Positions 32,936-45,350 of a stretch of DNA of 64,000 nt are shown in pieces. Positions within the stretch are counted from its first letter, which is position 1. Every line of letters starts with the position of its first letter. The position numbers and the translations under genes are program-made. The stretch is from Ochotona curzoniae (Eukaryota > Chordata > Mammalia > Lagomorpha > Ochotonidae): contig NW_024467119.1 of NCBI RefSeq assembly GCF_017591425.1, positions 27,563,001-27,627,000 of the forward strand, in the 5' to 3' direction. Below the pieces are notes generated by a model. That model searched no databases, was not told the origin of the DNA, and worked only from the letters and a program-made list of their open reading frames with translations.

Positions 32936-33189
32936 ATGTGTACTATGGTTGCTTTCTTTTGATTTTCCAAAGTATAATCTCTATTCTTATCAATGTTTGC
33001 TCTTGAATTCTCAGCTGCACTTACTGAACTTTTGAAAATGTATCAAGCAGTTGGTAATATGGAAAACTATTAAGTTCATATTCACACAGACTCAATCTAT
33101 ATTTTGTGCACACAGATTGTTAATCCTGAAATATTGTTGATACCATGTTTAGAGAAAGCCTATATAAAATAACATGAGTAAGAAACAAG

Positions 33190-33505
33190 CTGTGTGGCCA
33201 ATGTGATGGCTCAACTGGCAAATCCTCCACTCTGTAGTGCCAACATACCATACGGGCACTGATTTGTGCCCCAGTTGCACCCATTTTCATTCAGTCCCCT
33301 GCTTGTGGCCTGGGAAAGCAGTGGAGAATGGCCCAAAGCCATTGGAGCTCCCACATGGGAGAATTGAATGGAGCTCCTTGTTCCTAGATCAGCTCAGCTC
33401 TGGCCATGGCAACTATTAGCAGAGTGAACCAATGAATGGAAAATCTTTCTCCGTATCTCCTTCTTTCTGTAAATTTGTCTCCCAATTTAAAAAAAAAATT
33501 TTTTT
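33190..33505 (+). mobile_element. C-type SINE
   Basis: 'gccaatgtgatggctcaact', 'cttgtggcctgggaaagcag' and a poly(A)/poly(T) junction at the tail end (aaaaaaaaattttttttg). Confidence 0.88.
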
Positions 33506-33539
33506 TGAAAAAAAGAAAAATAAAAGAATAAAGCTATCA

Positions 33540-33848
33540 TTGGGAGCAGCATTATGGCCAAGCTGTCAAGGCCACCATCTGTGACACGTTATGGTCAGGA
33601 ATTTGTGTCCTGGCTGCTCCACTTCTGATCCAGCTCCTTGTTTAATGGCTTAGGGAAAGCTGCAGAAGATGGCCGAAATATTAGGGCTCTTGCAACCCAT
33701 ATAGTAGACCCAGATGAAGCTGCTGGCTTTAGTCCAGCCCAGCAGTGGCCATTGCAGCCATCTGGGGAGTGAAGAACAAGTGGAAGATTTCTCCACGTCT
33801 CTCCCTCTCTTCCTATAACCCTGACTTTCAAATACATATACAAGTGTT
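33540..33848 (+). mobile_element. Old C-type SINE
   Basis: 'ggagcagcattatggccaag', 'cacttctgatccagctcctt' and 'ctttcaaatacatata'. It follows the previous SINE in the same orientation. Confidence 0.82.
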
Positions 33849-33999
33849 TTCTTAAAATGGATAGATTATTTCATATATAAATTAGCTTCAATAATTTCTA
33901 AAATCAGTATATAGTTGACAGAAAGCATATTAGTGGCTATGCAGGCTATGGAGGTAGAGTTCATATGAAAGGGCATGAAGAAATATCGAGTAGGAGAGT

Positions 34000-34062
34000 G
34001 CATGTAATGCATGTGTAATATATTACATATTACATATATTGCACATGTATTACATATTAACA
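34000..34062. repeat. AT-rich imperfect palindrome cluster
   Basis: Overlapping copies of tgtaatatattacata and atgtattacatatta with several inverted matches; could extrude as hairpins. Confidence 0.6.
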
Positions 34063-34705
34063 GGAAGTTGAACTCAAGAGGGAAGTATTTAGGATTTGAA
34101 AACACAAACTTCAATATGAGATGTGGATATCCAAACAGTATCTTAAGTGCCTCAGCAAATATTCACAATTGAAATCTTTTCTATTTTGATTGTGGTTAGT
34201 AAATCAGTGATTATTGGAATGGATTTAGTTGCCAAAACTTATAAAATGGAAAAATTGATTTATCTTACAAAACCTTGACAACAAAGTTGAGTGAAAAATA
34301 AGTGCATAAACAAAGGAAATGCTTATTTCATTCAAATGTTAGGTGAATTATTGGAGAATTATAAAATCAAATAGTCACTGCATCTTTAGGCTGACTATTC
34401 TTTGGCAGCTAAAATATGTATGCAGATGTCATTAAGTTATTAATACTGAGAAAGCATATTGTTCTAAAAACAACAATAGGAGATCGTTGAGCTACTTGTG
34501 TTCATTTCCATTCACACAACACTTTATCTTTTGAATACAAGATCTGTACTTAAACACTGACAAATAAATGTGTGAATACAGCTAGCCTGTGAAAACAGGG
34601 AGAAAACTTTTCATGTCAAAATGGATGAAGTTTGATAGTAACCTTTATCAACTAGATGAAAAAAAATCTAAGAGGTAAAAGTGAAGTGCTATAGTTAATA
34701 CATAT
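34063..34705. other. No recognised gene or repeat
   Basis: AT-rich unique-looking DNA. Confidence 0.4.
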
Positions 34706-34709
34706 TGCT

Positions 34710-34970
34710 TCACTCATGGCGACCTTTTAGACTCCACATAGTGCAAGTTTTGTCTTTCCAAAATAAATCTGGAAAATCCATTTTCATACTTTTCTTGGCA
34801 TTAAAGTGATTTTGTCCCACTAAATCAGCTAACTTTTGAATAGCTAAACTGCTTCCACCAATCATACAGAAGGTGTACTGAAACACAAAGTTATAGGGGT
34901 TCGGGCCTTGGGATAGGGGCCAACTGCAGCACAATAGGAAACAGCCCAGAAAAGGCAATGGAAATTATCC
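34710..34970 (-). other. AT-rich left part of the array element, with an 82-codon minus frame
   Basis: The minus-strand frame (34,958-34,710) contains the run VFQYTFCMIGGSSLAIQKLA and ends in a stop. I do not recognise it. It could be a captured exon or chance; composition changes sharply to GC-rich at about 34,970. Confidence 0.25.
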
Positions 34971-36235
34971 CACCGGCATACACTTGGCATAGGTCGGGGG
35001 CAGACCAGGCTGAATCTATTCACCTCACCCGTTGGCGAATCCGAGCACCAGAACAGAGTATAGGTTGAGCCAGGTTTGGTTGCGACACATACCAGTACAA
35101 ATTAAGGAATGCCAAGGTGAGATGAGCCATACCAGATATGGTTGCAGTGCCCAAACAGCACATGTGAAAATCGAGGGAAGGACGTAAAGCTGACAGGGGA
35201 GGGTGGGCTCCCTTGCTGGACAACTACCATTGGAAAGTATGAGTCAGGATGGGGGCAGATCAGACTAGGCAGGGCTACAGCACTTGTTGGGCCTCTTGTG
35301 AGCTAGATAAGGGAGAGGCCACAGTGGACTGACTGTTCCAAAAGGTGCAAGCAAAAATTAGAGAGGGTGAGGGTTGGTTGGGCTTAGCCACAGCATTAGC
35401 TGGCAGAGGCTGGCACTGGGAGCTAATTCTGTCAAGTCAAATGACAGAACCACCTGGAGAGTGCATAATTTGGGAGTGGGAGTGGCCTAGCAGGGAGATA
35501 GTAGGCACCTCCCTCGGAGTTACCACCCTCACTGGACAGCACGAAAACCACGACAGGGGCAGGGATGGCTAGAAGGAAAGGCACCTACCAGTATGTGTGT
35601 GGGCTGGATAGTAGGTCGGTTGGGTTGAATTAGGCTTCAATGTCCATTGACATGTACAAGAGCTAATGGGATGTGGGACAGACTGAAAAAGCTGCATACT
35701 GGCAAGCATGGGAACCAGGGTAGGGAGCAGAACTGGTGGGGGTGATGGGGAGTCACCCCAACTAGGCTGCAGCTCCCACTGGTTTGCATGAGGACCGAGT
35801 ATGAAGTGGGTAGGATTGAGCTGGACTACGACACCTGTTGGTTCACGAGGAAGACAGGGCTGGAAACAGAACGAACCCAGCAATCGCAATGACCAGCATG
35901 TGCATAAGCTGATCAGTGTGAGTCTGTCAGCCAGTGGACTCTGAATAGATTTCATTGCGATTGGAACTGTGAGATTGGCAGCAATCCAGAACTGATGAAC
36001 TATCAAAACTGTTTGAACAGGACCCTTGGAGCGTGCCTCCTGTTTGGGATCTGGGATTGGTGGGAGGTTGGGTGGGGCTTTTCCCTTTGTTACTCCCCTA
36101 ACCCCAGACACAGGGAAAAATGATAATATTAGCGTGGAAACAATGATATTACCCACTTTCACCCTGTAGCCTTTGACCCTTGGTAACCTAATCAACTAAG
36201 TAAGATTATTAAAAAATAATTAAAGAAAAAAAGAA
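34970..36235 (+). repeat. GC-rich degenerate tandem array with A-rich 3' tail
   Basis: About 1.0 kb of loosely repeated units of roughly 60-80 bp, with recurring elements such as 'ttgagccaggtttggttgcg', 'ttgggcttagccacagcat', 'ttgagctggactacgacacc', 'tgttggttcacgagg' and 'ctggtttgcatgaggacc'. A non-repeated 3' part follows (gcaatccagaactgatgaac ... acccactttcaccctgtagc), then an A-rich end (36,190-36,235). Orientation is set by the A-rich end. It may be a lagomorph L1 5' UTR, since I recall rabbit L1 5' ends carrying tandem repeats, or an SVA-like VNTR retroposon. A 208-codon minus-strand frame (36,195-35,569) is open mainly because of composition and is not called a gene. Confidence 0.6.
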
Positions 36236-36904
36236 GCACAAAGTTATAATCATAAATTAATCAAGAAGGCTAAGTCTTGGGCATCTGCTTCCTGTTGAAT
36301 GTGAAAGCTTAGTGTTTCACTTTACGAGATGGCAGAAGTTACAATAAAATTGATTACTTAACATCTATGGTTATTTTAGAGAAGTTGAGTCCTACATGTC
36401 AGGATTCTGGCAGCAATAACGATTGCTGTTTCAATGACAGGAGTGTTTCTTGGGTCTACAGAGACAGCAGCAGCAGTTTGCTCATCATGCCAGAGTATGG
36501 CTGCTTCTGAGCATGGCACCCTGTATGTTAGCCAGTTACCCACTAATTCAGCCTGCCAAGAAACCTTAGAGCTGCATGATTTCCTCTATTGAAATCTTTG
36601 TTGATTTAAGCAACCTAGACTAGATTGTGCTTATTGCTCTGACCTGTATATATTTCTTCATAAGAATTTGGCTTCCAAAGAGTAATCCCAGAGTTGAAAG
36701 TTTCCTTGGAAGTTGCACATGCATGATGGACAATTCTACTCCAATTTCTGAAAAGTCTATTTTATTATGGTTGTCACAGAGTAGAAACTATTTCACAAAT
36801 TCTTCCTGGGACGTATCTGCACTCCTCGTGGTGTTTATGCTGCCTTAGCAAACTTCAATAATTAAAAAAGATAAGCACCTCAATTTAAAAAAAAAAAAAA
36901 AGGC
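36236..36904. other. No recognised gene or repeat
   Basis: Unique-looking DNA ending in a 15-nt A run at about 36,886-36,901. Confidence 0.4.
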
Positions 36905-37258
36905 AATAAACAGGGCCCAGCATGGTGGCCTAGTGGCTAAAGTCCTCCTTGAATGCGCCAGGATGCCTTATGGGCACTGGTTTGTATCCCAGCCTTCCTG
37001 CTTTCCCTCCAGCTCTCTGCTTGTGGCGTAGGAAAGCAGTCAAGGATGGCCCAAAGTGTTGGAAGCCTGCATCTGTGTGGAAGACCTGGAAGAAGTTCCT
37101 GGATTCTGGCTTTGGATTGACTCAGCACCAGCCCTTGCAGTCACTTGGGGAGTGAATCATCAGCAGAAATATCTTCCTCTCTCACCCTCCTCTTTGTGTA
37201 TCTGACTTTGTGATAAAAATTTTTAAAAATAAATATTTAATTAAAAAAGCAATAAATA
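36903..37258 (+). mobile_element. C-type SINE with target-site duplication
   Basis: Body about 36,914-37,247 ('cccagcatggtggcctagtg', 'ggaaagcagtcaaggatgg'). The flanks read gcaataaacag on the left and gcaataaatag on the right, a duplication with one mismatch. Confidence 0.92.
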
Positions 37259-37269
37259 GAAAGAGGATC

Positions 37270-38025
37270 TTTTGTAAAGGTACATAAATAACTAGTAAAC
37301 ACATAAAATGTAACCAAAGATGCTCAATATCACCACTCATTAGGGAAATGCAAATCAAAGCCATAATCAGATACCACTTCACATATATTAGTGAAAAATA
37401 TGTGCAACAAGGTTTGCAAAGGATATGGAGGGACTGGAACCCTTGTTATTCCCTTTAAGAATGTACAACAATGACACTGCCTTGGAAAACAGTTTTCCAC
37501 TTCCTCAAAGTTTGCCATCTAACCAGCAATTCACTCGTGGCTATATACTGAAGAGAAATGAAATTTATGTCCACACATTAACAGTTAACAGTACTGACCC
37601 ACGACAGCCCTGAAGTAGAAACCACACAAATGTGCACAGCTGGTCAATGCATAGACAAAACATGCATTGAAATATCACATGTAAGTGCTGCTTCATCTGT
37701 GATACAATAAGGGCACGCCTTGAAAACATTAGCTAAAGGAAATGACTCGGTCCTGAGATGTCACATACTGTAACATTTCTTTATATGAAATGCCAACATC
37801 AGAGGAATCTATAAAGTTAAAAAGTAATGTGGTGCTTGCCCGGAGGTAGAGAAACAGGTAGGAGTTTGTTTTTGAAATGATAGAAATATTCTAACCTTAG
37901 ATTATAGTGACAAGCATATGACTCTGAGTGTATTTTTTAAATCATTGCATGGTATACTTTAAATGTGTAAGTTGTATTTTACATGAATTGTATTTCCATG
38001 TAGTTTTCAAAAACTTTAATATGGC
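37270..38025 (+). mobile_element. Old L1 3' end
   Basis: 'tcaatatcaccactcattag', 'atgcaaatcaaagccata', 'aacagttttccacttcctca', 'gaaatgaaatttatgtcc' and the late 3' UTR ('atggtatactttaaatgtgt') follow L1M order. Confidence 0.85.
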
Positions 38026-38029
38026 CAAA

Positions 38030-38660
38030 ACTGAACTTCTTATATCTTTTCTACTCCCTTCAATCTTTCTTCTTCAAGTTTCTCCCTAGTTTTCCAAACT
38101 TATAACAGCAAAATCACCTTTGACTTTTCTTTATATATCTTTTCTTCATACACGCCACATATCAAATTTCCAAAGCAGTTATCATCACTTTAGAATATAT
38201 CCCATTTCTGACCACCTCACTTCTTCTCAGTGCTAGAGCATGTGACCACATCCATATTCCAGTATAAATACTTTCTCACTGATGTCTCAGCTTCTATTTC
38301 CCTCTGAGCTGCTTTCCATATCATACCAGGCTTACTCTTTTTAAGTTATAAATCAGATCAGCTGCATAAAACTTGCCAATAAACTGCATTAAAATGAAAT
38401 CCCCCTCCTTCCCAGAACCCAGAAGTCCCTGTTGAGTGTAGCATCTGCCTTCTCAGCAATCTACTCCCTACACTCGCAAAGCTTTCTCCTTTTCCTCAAA
38501 TAGGCAGATTTTGTTTCAGCCTCATGATCTTAGCACATAACTAGTCCTCTGACCATCATGACTGAGTCATTTCACCTATGATATCTCAGCTCTCAAAAGT
38601 CAGTGTTCCAGAGTGCATTCTAATAGAGCACTGTGTCTCACCGGCTTACTGAGCAGTTTA
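38030..38660 (+). mobile_element. L2 LINE relic, left part
   Basis: 'ccaaaactgaacttcttata', 'ccaaacttataacagcaaa', 'tcttctcagtgctagagc' and 'ctactccctacactcgcaaa' are L2-like in order. It continues at 39,045 after an inserted L1. Confidence 0.65.
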
Positions 38661-38664
38661 TGAT

Positions 38665-39015
38665 TCACTTTCTAAATGTTGGTAATAATTATCTGAGCCC
38701 ATTGTAGATATTTTATGGTAGTGAAAAAGCACATAACATAACATTTACTATGACAACCACTTCCAGGTATATAGTACAGTGCAGTTAGCTGCAGCACTGT
38801 TGTTACACAAGAGATTACTAGATACTTTTTTTCATTTTGTGAAACTGAAACTCTATACCTAGCCATTAGCAATAAACTTTCTACTTTCTAAGAGTTGGGT
38901 TACTTTGGACACTTCATAAAAATGGAATTATGTCATGTGTGTGCTTTTGTGACTAGCTTCTTTGACTTAACAACCTCAAGTGTTATTCACATTGCTTCCA
39001 GTTTTGAGAGGGGTG
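38665..39015 (-). mobile_element. Old L1 3'-end fragment, reverse orientation, inserted in L2
   Basis: + strand: 'cataacatttactatgacaa', 'gtacagtgcagttagctgca', 'gtgaaactgaaactctatac', 'tacttcgg'-like and 'gtgactagcttctttgactt' are the complement of an L1M 3' end. Confidence 0.75.
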
Positions 39016-39044
39016 GGAAGAGTGTTATTTAATTTTTTATTTAT

Positions 39045-39172
39045 CTGCTTATTACTATTTTACTAGACTGTAAACTTTGTGAAGTAATGGCATGTTCAAT
39101 CTTGTTCCTGGCTATACCTTCTAAACCTAGAACAGTTAAGGAATTGTCATAGATAATAGGCACACTAGGAAT
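39045..39172 (+). mobile_element. L2 LINE relic, right part (3' end)
   Basis: 'ctagactgtaaactttgtga', 'tcttgttcctggctatacct' and 'tagaacagttaaggaattg' fit the L2 3' end. Confidence 0.65.
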
Positions 39173-39344
39173 TATAACTTGGGATTAGAATAAGTAGAAG
39201 CTGTTTTTCCAAAGAACCAACAGTAAGAAGCTTGGCAAAGATGTTAAATGAATATAGCATATTTTTTTGTACAAAAATTACTTTTTGTAACATAAAAAAA
39301 TGTGTGCACTGAAATAAAAGAGTTACAATAAGACAAGTTAGTAC

Positions 39345-39575
39345 AGAAGCCAGTATTGTAACAAAACCAGTTAAACCACCACTTGCAATAGCAGACTCCC
39401 ATACAGAAGCCAGTTCACATCCTAGCTGCTCCACTTCTATCCAAGCTCCATGTCAACCTGAGGAAACTCGGTGGAAGTGCCGCTACCACTCACAGAGGAG
39501 TTCCAGAAGAAGCTCCTGGCTCCTGGTTTCTACCTCACACAGCACCGCCATTGTGGAGATTGTAGGAGTAAGCAA
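39345..39575 (+). mobile_element. Old C-type SINE, 3'-truncated
   Basis: 'acttgcaatagcagactccc', 'agctgctccacttctatcca' and 'gaagctcctggctcctggtt'; it stops before the tail. Confidence 0.72.
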
Positions 39576-40540
39576 GTAGGTGCAAGGACAAACTATGGTA
39601 GGTAATTGTATAGTGAGGTAGCACCTGGAAAATGGGATGATATCAAATTATAAGGTAGACAATCATGATTACTGGAGCATGAAGGATAAATTAAAAGAAC
39701 AGAAAATATAGTCTGGAAGTAGAATTTGTACCTAAATATCCAAAAGTTCCTCCCACAATTAGGTTTGTAACAAAACTAATATGAATGAAATAAATCCAGT
39801 GAAATGGTGGATACACTGAGCATACAAATATGAGCAACATGGCAAAATCATATTGTTTGAAATTGTCCTTGAAGAACTAAAGCCTCTACTGATGTCAAAA
39901 GGAAATATCAAACTTCCACAGCCATCAGAAGGACAAACTTCCACCAGTTAGTTTTAATGGATTTCAAATTTGTCCTAAATCAACAATTTTCTACTCACAT
40001 TAATTTCTTGATTAAATATCATAATGCATAATACCTACACATTAGTAGAGAATCACAGCTGTTACACCTGACTTGGATATTTATAGGAATATATTTAATA
40101 TATATATACACTAAGTGTGTTTTCAGGCAATCACAAGGAATATATAGTACAATATTACTCTCCGTTATCGAGAATCCAAGTAGGACTCAGGTCTACAAGG
40201 CAAAAGTGTAGTGACAGTGTCAAGACAGGCAGTGGAAACGTGTTTTTATAAAGCAAAACTCAAGGACAAACAGAAATGACAGATATTATCCATCTTGCTT
40301 AGTGAAAGAGTTTGCAATTACCATCGCTTAAAATAACAGGTAAAATGAACCTTGACACAAGTTGTGTTAATGTTTGAAACATTAACTGGGACTGTTGACT
40401 ACTGGTAGTATCAAAAATGTGTTTAGCATTGTTTTAAAACCTGTATTTATAATTTAAAAATGTTGTAGGGGGATCAGTGAATTTCTGTCAAAAGCTAAGC
40501 TTGTGTGTTACATTAGACAGATGTCATAAATATCTGTTTA
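39576..40540. other. No recognised gene or repeat
   Basis: AT-rich unique-looking DNA. A short minus-strand frame of 61 codons at 39.76-39.94 kb has no motif. Confidence 0.4.
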
Positions 40541-40544
40541 TACT

Positions 40545-40735
40545 CTTTTTTTTAAGATTCATTTATTTTTACTGGAAAGGCAGATATACAGAAAGAAGAA
40601 GAAGCAGAGAGGAAGAGCTTCCGTCTGATGGTTCACTCTCCAAACGGCCACAATGGCTGGAACTGAGCCAATCCGAAGCCAGGAACCAGGAGCTTCTTCT
40701 GGGTCTCCCACACAAGTACAGGCTTCCAACACTTT
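40545..40735 (-). mobile_element. C-type SINE, 5'-truncated, reverse orientation
   Basis: Only the 3' half is present (tail complement 'aagattcatttatttttact' to 'gggtctcccacacaagtaca'). Confidence 0.85.
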
Positions 40736-41170
40736 AAGTTATCAAATGAAAAAAAATGATGAAACAAGGTAGCATATTTTGAACAGAGAAAGAAAAATAA
40801 GGAAAAACTACTTCAAGATACATACCAAGGTATGTTTAATAAAATAAAACAAATAATTTGTCAGATCAACTGATTGAGAGATTAAAAAAAAAACCAGCAA
40901 GTTGATTGGTAGAAGAGAGGAGCCGATCTCTAGATGGAAAAGGTGTTGTGGCTATGCAAACACGTGGCATTGGAGTAGTCAGAAAAGATCAAACAGGCAA
41001 TGGAGAATTTAAGACCTATTTTTTTTTCACATACAGAACAGGGTGGTCTTAGAACCAAATCAAACTAATGACTTAGGAGTGAGTGAACAGTTACTAAACA
41101 ATTTCTAGGTCCCACTTCAGGGTGCCTGGGTCCCCAACACCAGCTACTGACTGACTCCAGCCCCCCTGCA
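40736..41170. other. No recognised gene or repeat
   Basis: Unique-looking DNA between two SINE fragments. Confidence 0.4.
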
Positions 41171-41174
41171 AATG

Positions 41175-41372
41175 GCCAGTGGCAGCAGAGATGCTCAAGT
41201 GGTTGGGCTCCTGCTATACACATTGGAGAGCTGAATTGTAGTCCTGGCTGCCACCACTCGCTCCAGTCCAGCGCCTGCCACTGGGGAAACCCGGAACTGA
41301 ACCAGCAGACAGCAATACTTCTCTTTCCTTGTCTCTCTGCTCCTCAAACATTTTAATTATAAAAAAAGTTAT
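41175..41372 (+). mobile_element. Old C-type SINE fragment
   Basis: 'gttgggctcctgctatacac', 'cctggctgccaccactcgct' and 'gaaccagcagacagcaata'. Internally shortened. Confidence 0.6.
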
Positions 41373-44035
41373 TGAAATGCAAACAGTGTTTTCTTTATGT
41401 ATGATTTTTCTAACGAAAGAAAATTCTACTATACTCACAATGATTTTCAAAAACTTTTTTCCATAGAAAATTACTTCAAGGTCATCTTGGAAGGCTGGCT
41501 ATTTTGAAGCAACCACAGAGGCAGGAGTTGCACAGCAAGACCATACACACAAGCAGGATTGACGGGAAGGATGACCTGACTTAAAATGGTTGCTTTACAA
41601 AACCAGCCTAATGGCTTAAATCCCAGATTGTGCTTAAATATCCCAAAGAAAGTTGAGTGTTCGGATGTTACATAAACCACCGTGTTAGAGACAGTCAGTG
41701 GTATTTCCAAGACTTTGGAACTTGATATCTGAAAAGTCTTACTTTGTGTTGTTTTGATCTTCATTATTTTTCCATTCTTCATTAAGTCTTTCCCATAATT
41801 CCTGCTCCTGGGACATTGTTTCATGCTTACATTTACAGCTAGTTAAACACTAATTATTCTTCAACATCATCTTTGAGATTTTCTTTCCTAAATTATTACA
41901 GAATTGTGCTAGGGAACTTTGGATCTCAAGAAAGCAGTCAAAGCTTAACAGCAATGAATAAAAAAAATAGCTCTGCTTAATTTGCTTTTCTGTTACATTT
42001 TTCTCAAGATTAACTTTGAATTTAAAGTAAATGTATTTATAAGCATTAAACTTTATTATTTTACAGATTTATCATTTACCAGCATGATCAATGTGAAATA
42101 AACCCACATGCAAATAATGTACACTCATTCCTGCATTCAACTTATTAAACCTCTCTATGTAAACTAGACACTTCACTGAGTCTGCAGAAAATTTATTATT
42201 CCTTATATCGGCATCTAATTTAAAGTTAGTCTCTCTCTAGCATTTTCTTTATTTTCTTGCTGACACTAGTTTTTTTACCAAGACATAAGAATACTAACCC
42301 ATTATTAGAGCTGCAATTCTTAAAACTTTGTTGTCTTGCCAGAGTTCATGTCATTTCAAACGTTAATAAGTACCTGTTATGATCCAGTTACTGCACCAAG
42401 AGCAAACAGATTTCAAAATTTAGAATATTTAGCAGTACTTTTATAAGACGTGCATGGAGTCCACATTCCAACTCATGCTGTCTATTCCAGTCATATTGCA
42501 CTATTTCCAAAGATGAGTTCATAACAAACATTAAACTCTAGAGATTCAACTGTTCCTATTCTGATTCAAACTTATTAATACAGTAATCTCTGAAGACTAC
42601 TTATATGCCCCTGGAAAAAATACACAGAAGTCACAAAACAGTGATTTTATATAACACAGTTAAGCAAGGAAACCAGATTTTTTTTCTCAGTAAGAAAGAA
42701 ACATGATTGTTTAAAAGTTTTGAGTACCCAAATAACCCAATAGTTTCACTGAGTTCTAATGAATTGTATATAATGAGAATGCAACTTTGCAGGGGGAGTG
42801 ACATTTGTCCATCATAAAATCCAATCTAGTTAAACGGGAAAAATCATAACACATGAATATATGTTTATAATAGAAGCCAACAGTTTTGAGACTATGACCG
42901 CTAGATCTGCAATCTCACACTCCAGCAAAGGAATTCTGGAAGCAGCATTTGAAATACTAACATCTCAAAATCCCTGGTTCCCAATCTGTGGCATGCATCT
43001 GACCTCAGAATTCTTCTGCAAGTGAAACAAGGGCATAACAAATAGCACAGGTTGTATGCAATCAGTGATAACAAATGTCTTGATTTTGATGTCACCAATA
43101 AGAATATTAACACTCGGTTAAGTTAATCTGGCACTTTCCTTTCAGTGACATTGTTCCACATAAATGAATAATGGTAATGTTCAGCTTTTGGGAAGGTGGA
43201 AACAATACTGTCAGTCCTGAGCAATTCAAACTAGTGTGTTCTCTTCTAAATCAGAGCATAGACTAGCAACATGTAGCTTAGGCTTCCGAACTCCTCACTG
43301 GGTTTAACTGAAATTCTAATTGACTACTCTGTTACTGAATGTGGTTGTCCTTTTTGCCAAGTTTACAGCAGATAGGAAGAAGAAATTTAATGTTAAGTAC
43401 TATACTCTTACACTATACTCTTGTACAGGTATTTATTTTTATTGAAATACCTGACTATTATTCAGACTACGCGTAGAGTGAGAAAGGCTAACCTCTGAGA
43501 AACTCCTCTGACTTTTCAGCCCCACCTTTACCAATCCCCTCGGGAGATCAGAGTCTGGATTAGGACTGGTTTATTGTTTTAAAGACAAAGGTTTTCCCTG
43601 TCTCTCCTCTTTATTCCATAGAGAACAAGTGTAAGCCTTACTTGAACTGAAGTCGTAAGATTCAGAACTAGGGTTTGGATTTGGGGTAGGACAGGGTAGT
43701 GTGACTCAACACACCACCTTAGTGTACCTGGTATGATCATTCAGTAGATGGCTGCATCAAGTACCAATTAAATAGATGCTGTTAAAATAAAATTAGATTG
43801 GCATTTAGAGGGTCTGTGCTAAGACTCCAGTGACTTAACCTACCCCTCTAAACAAGGTTTCAAGATATCGTTAGGTGCAAGATGATAAAACAAACTCCTT
43901 CTCTATTATCACCTAGGCCTTACTACAAACCCCCATGTGAAGCTTTGATTTTCTAGATGAGATCAAGTGAAGAACTCATTTCTTACATAAGATAGGTCAA
44001 GAAGTCTGCAGTTAGAAGGTTTGCTGTGTCTAATT
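41373..44035. other. Longest repeat-poor stretch in the window; one weak exon candidate
   Basis: 2.7 kb without a recognised repeat. A minus-strand frame of 117 codons (41,824-41,471) overlaps, in another frame, a short segment (about 41,815-41,735) coding for a hydrophilic run with MSQEQELWERLNEEWKNN, followed by a donor-like gtaaga. I do not recognise either. Confidence 0.4.
41735..41815 (-). CDS. Weak candidate coding exon (unrecognised)
   Basis: A 25-codon segment from ATG (about 41,813) reads MSQEQELWERLNEEWKNN, then NEDQNNTK, a charged helix-like composition. A gtaaga donor-like site overlaps its last codons. The upstream acceptor is weak. It could be chance or an exon relic. Confidence 0.15.
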
Positions 44036-44039
44036 TAAC

Positions 44040-44308
44040 AGGAGCTGGTGCAAAGTTCAACATGCTAATCCTCTGCCTACTGGCCCAGCACCCCATTTCT
44101 GCACAGTTCTGAGTACTAGTTGCTTCATTTCCATTCCAACTCTGTGCTTATGGCTTCGGAAAGTAACAGCAGATGACCCAAGTCCTTGAGCCCCTGCAAC
44201 CACTTGGAAGACTGGGAATGAATCAATGGATGGAAGGCTTTCTGTCTCTCCACTCTCAGTAAAATCTGCGTTGCAAATAAACCTAAGTAAATCTTTTTCT
44301 AAGATCTG
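44040..44308 (+). mobile_element. Old C-type SINE
   Basis: 'gcacagttctgagtactagt', 'ccaactctgtgcttatggct', 'ccaagtccttgagcccctgc' and a worn tail. Confidence 0.75.
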
Positions 44309-44934
44309 TTAAATTCAAATCTAAACTTAATTATTTCCAATGCTAGAGAGAAAGATAAGGAAATAGAGGAAGAGAAGCATAACTCTTCTTGCATGCTTTG
44401 TGCTGGAGCTCCCCTCCTACACATGGGGCTTAGGGAATCTCTGAATGAGTCTCCTTCAACACCTCTACAGGCACATTGCAGCAGAACACAAAGGTAAGTA
44501 GGCAAAGAAGGAATTGGAAGACAGAGGGATGTTCTTCCTCAAAAGTCAAAAGGTTTTACAATGATGTTAAAATGTTTAATGTAATAAAATTATGATATAA
44601 CAATATGAGATTATGCAGCTTATGTGAATTAAATCTAATGTGTTTATGATCACTGATTTACCAGAAAAAAAGAAACAGGAAAAGATGATTATCTCTATTC
44701 AGTCCTAAAACAGATGCTAGGTAAGGCTCAGTGTTCAGGAAGGCTGGCATTGAGATTTACTAAAACTGAAGCCAGCCTGCTCTAGAACTGAAACCTGTCT
44801 ACGGCCACAGTCAGAGTCATCTTACCACCTGTGGTTGCTCTACAAATGGAAACCATTTCCAGCAGTTCGGTGGTAGCATTTCCAAAGCAATACCTAACAT
44901 GTTTGGTAAAAAATGTGAATACAATATTTCTCCT
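44309..44934. other. No recognised gene or repeat
   Basis: Unique-looking DNA. Confidence 0.4.
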
Positions 44935-45350
44935 TATTTTCATTTTTTAAATGTATTTTATCTGAAAGGTAGAGAGACCAAGGAGTGAGAAGAGCATTTC
45001 TTTTTAAAGAGTGGAAGATTCAGGGCTTAGGGCTATAGAATAGCACATTATGCTTCCATCTGTTGTGCCAGCATCCCATACAGGCACTGGTTTGAATACT
45101 GCCTGCCCCATTTATGGTTCAACTCCTTGTTAATGCACAAGGGAAAGCAGCAGAAGATGGACCAAATACTTGTGCTCCTGTACCCACATAGGAGACCTGG
45201 AAGAAGCTCCTGGCTTCAGACAGGGCCAGTTTCAGCTGGTGTGCCCCTTCTAGGGAGCGAACCTGCAGATAGAAGTCTCTGTCTCTCCCTCTCTCCTTCT
45301 GTAGCCCTTCTTCTATGATAAAAATAAAATAAATTATTTTAAAAAATTAA
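44935..45350 (+). mobile_element. SINE fragment (minus) followed by full C-type SINE (plus)
   Basis: 44,940-45,000 is a reversed SINE 3' piece (atgtattttatctgaaaggt). 45,015-45,350 is a + SINE ('agcatcccatacaggcactg', 'gggaaagcagcagaagatgg', 'aaaaataaaataaattattt'). Confidence 0.8.

Noticed and set aside
35569..36195. 208-codon minus-strand open frame, the longest in the window
   Set aside because: It lies in the GC-rich degenerate tandem array and its 3' part. Stop codons are rare there by composition, and no domain or conserved motif is visible.
44797..44808. 5S rRNA-like start (gtctacggcca)
   Set aside because: Only 11 bases match and the similarity ends at once; expected by chance.
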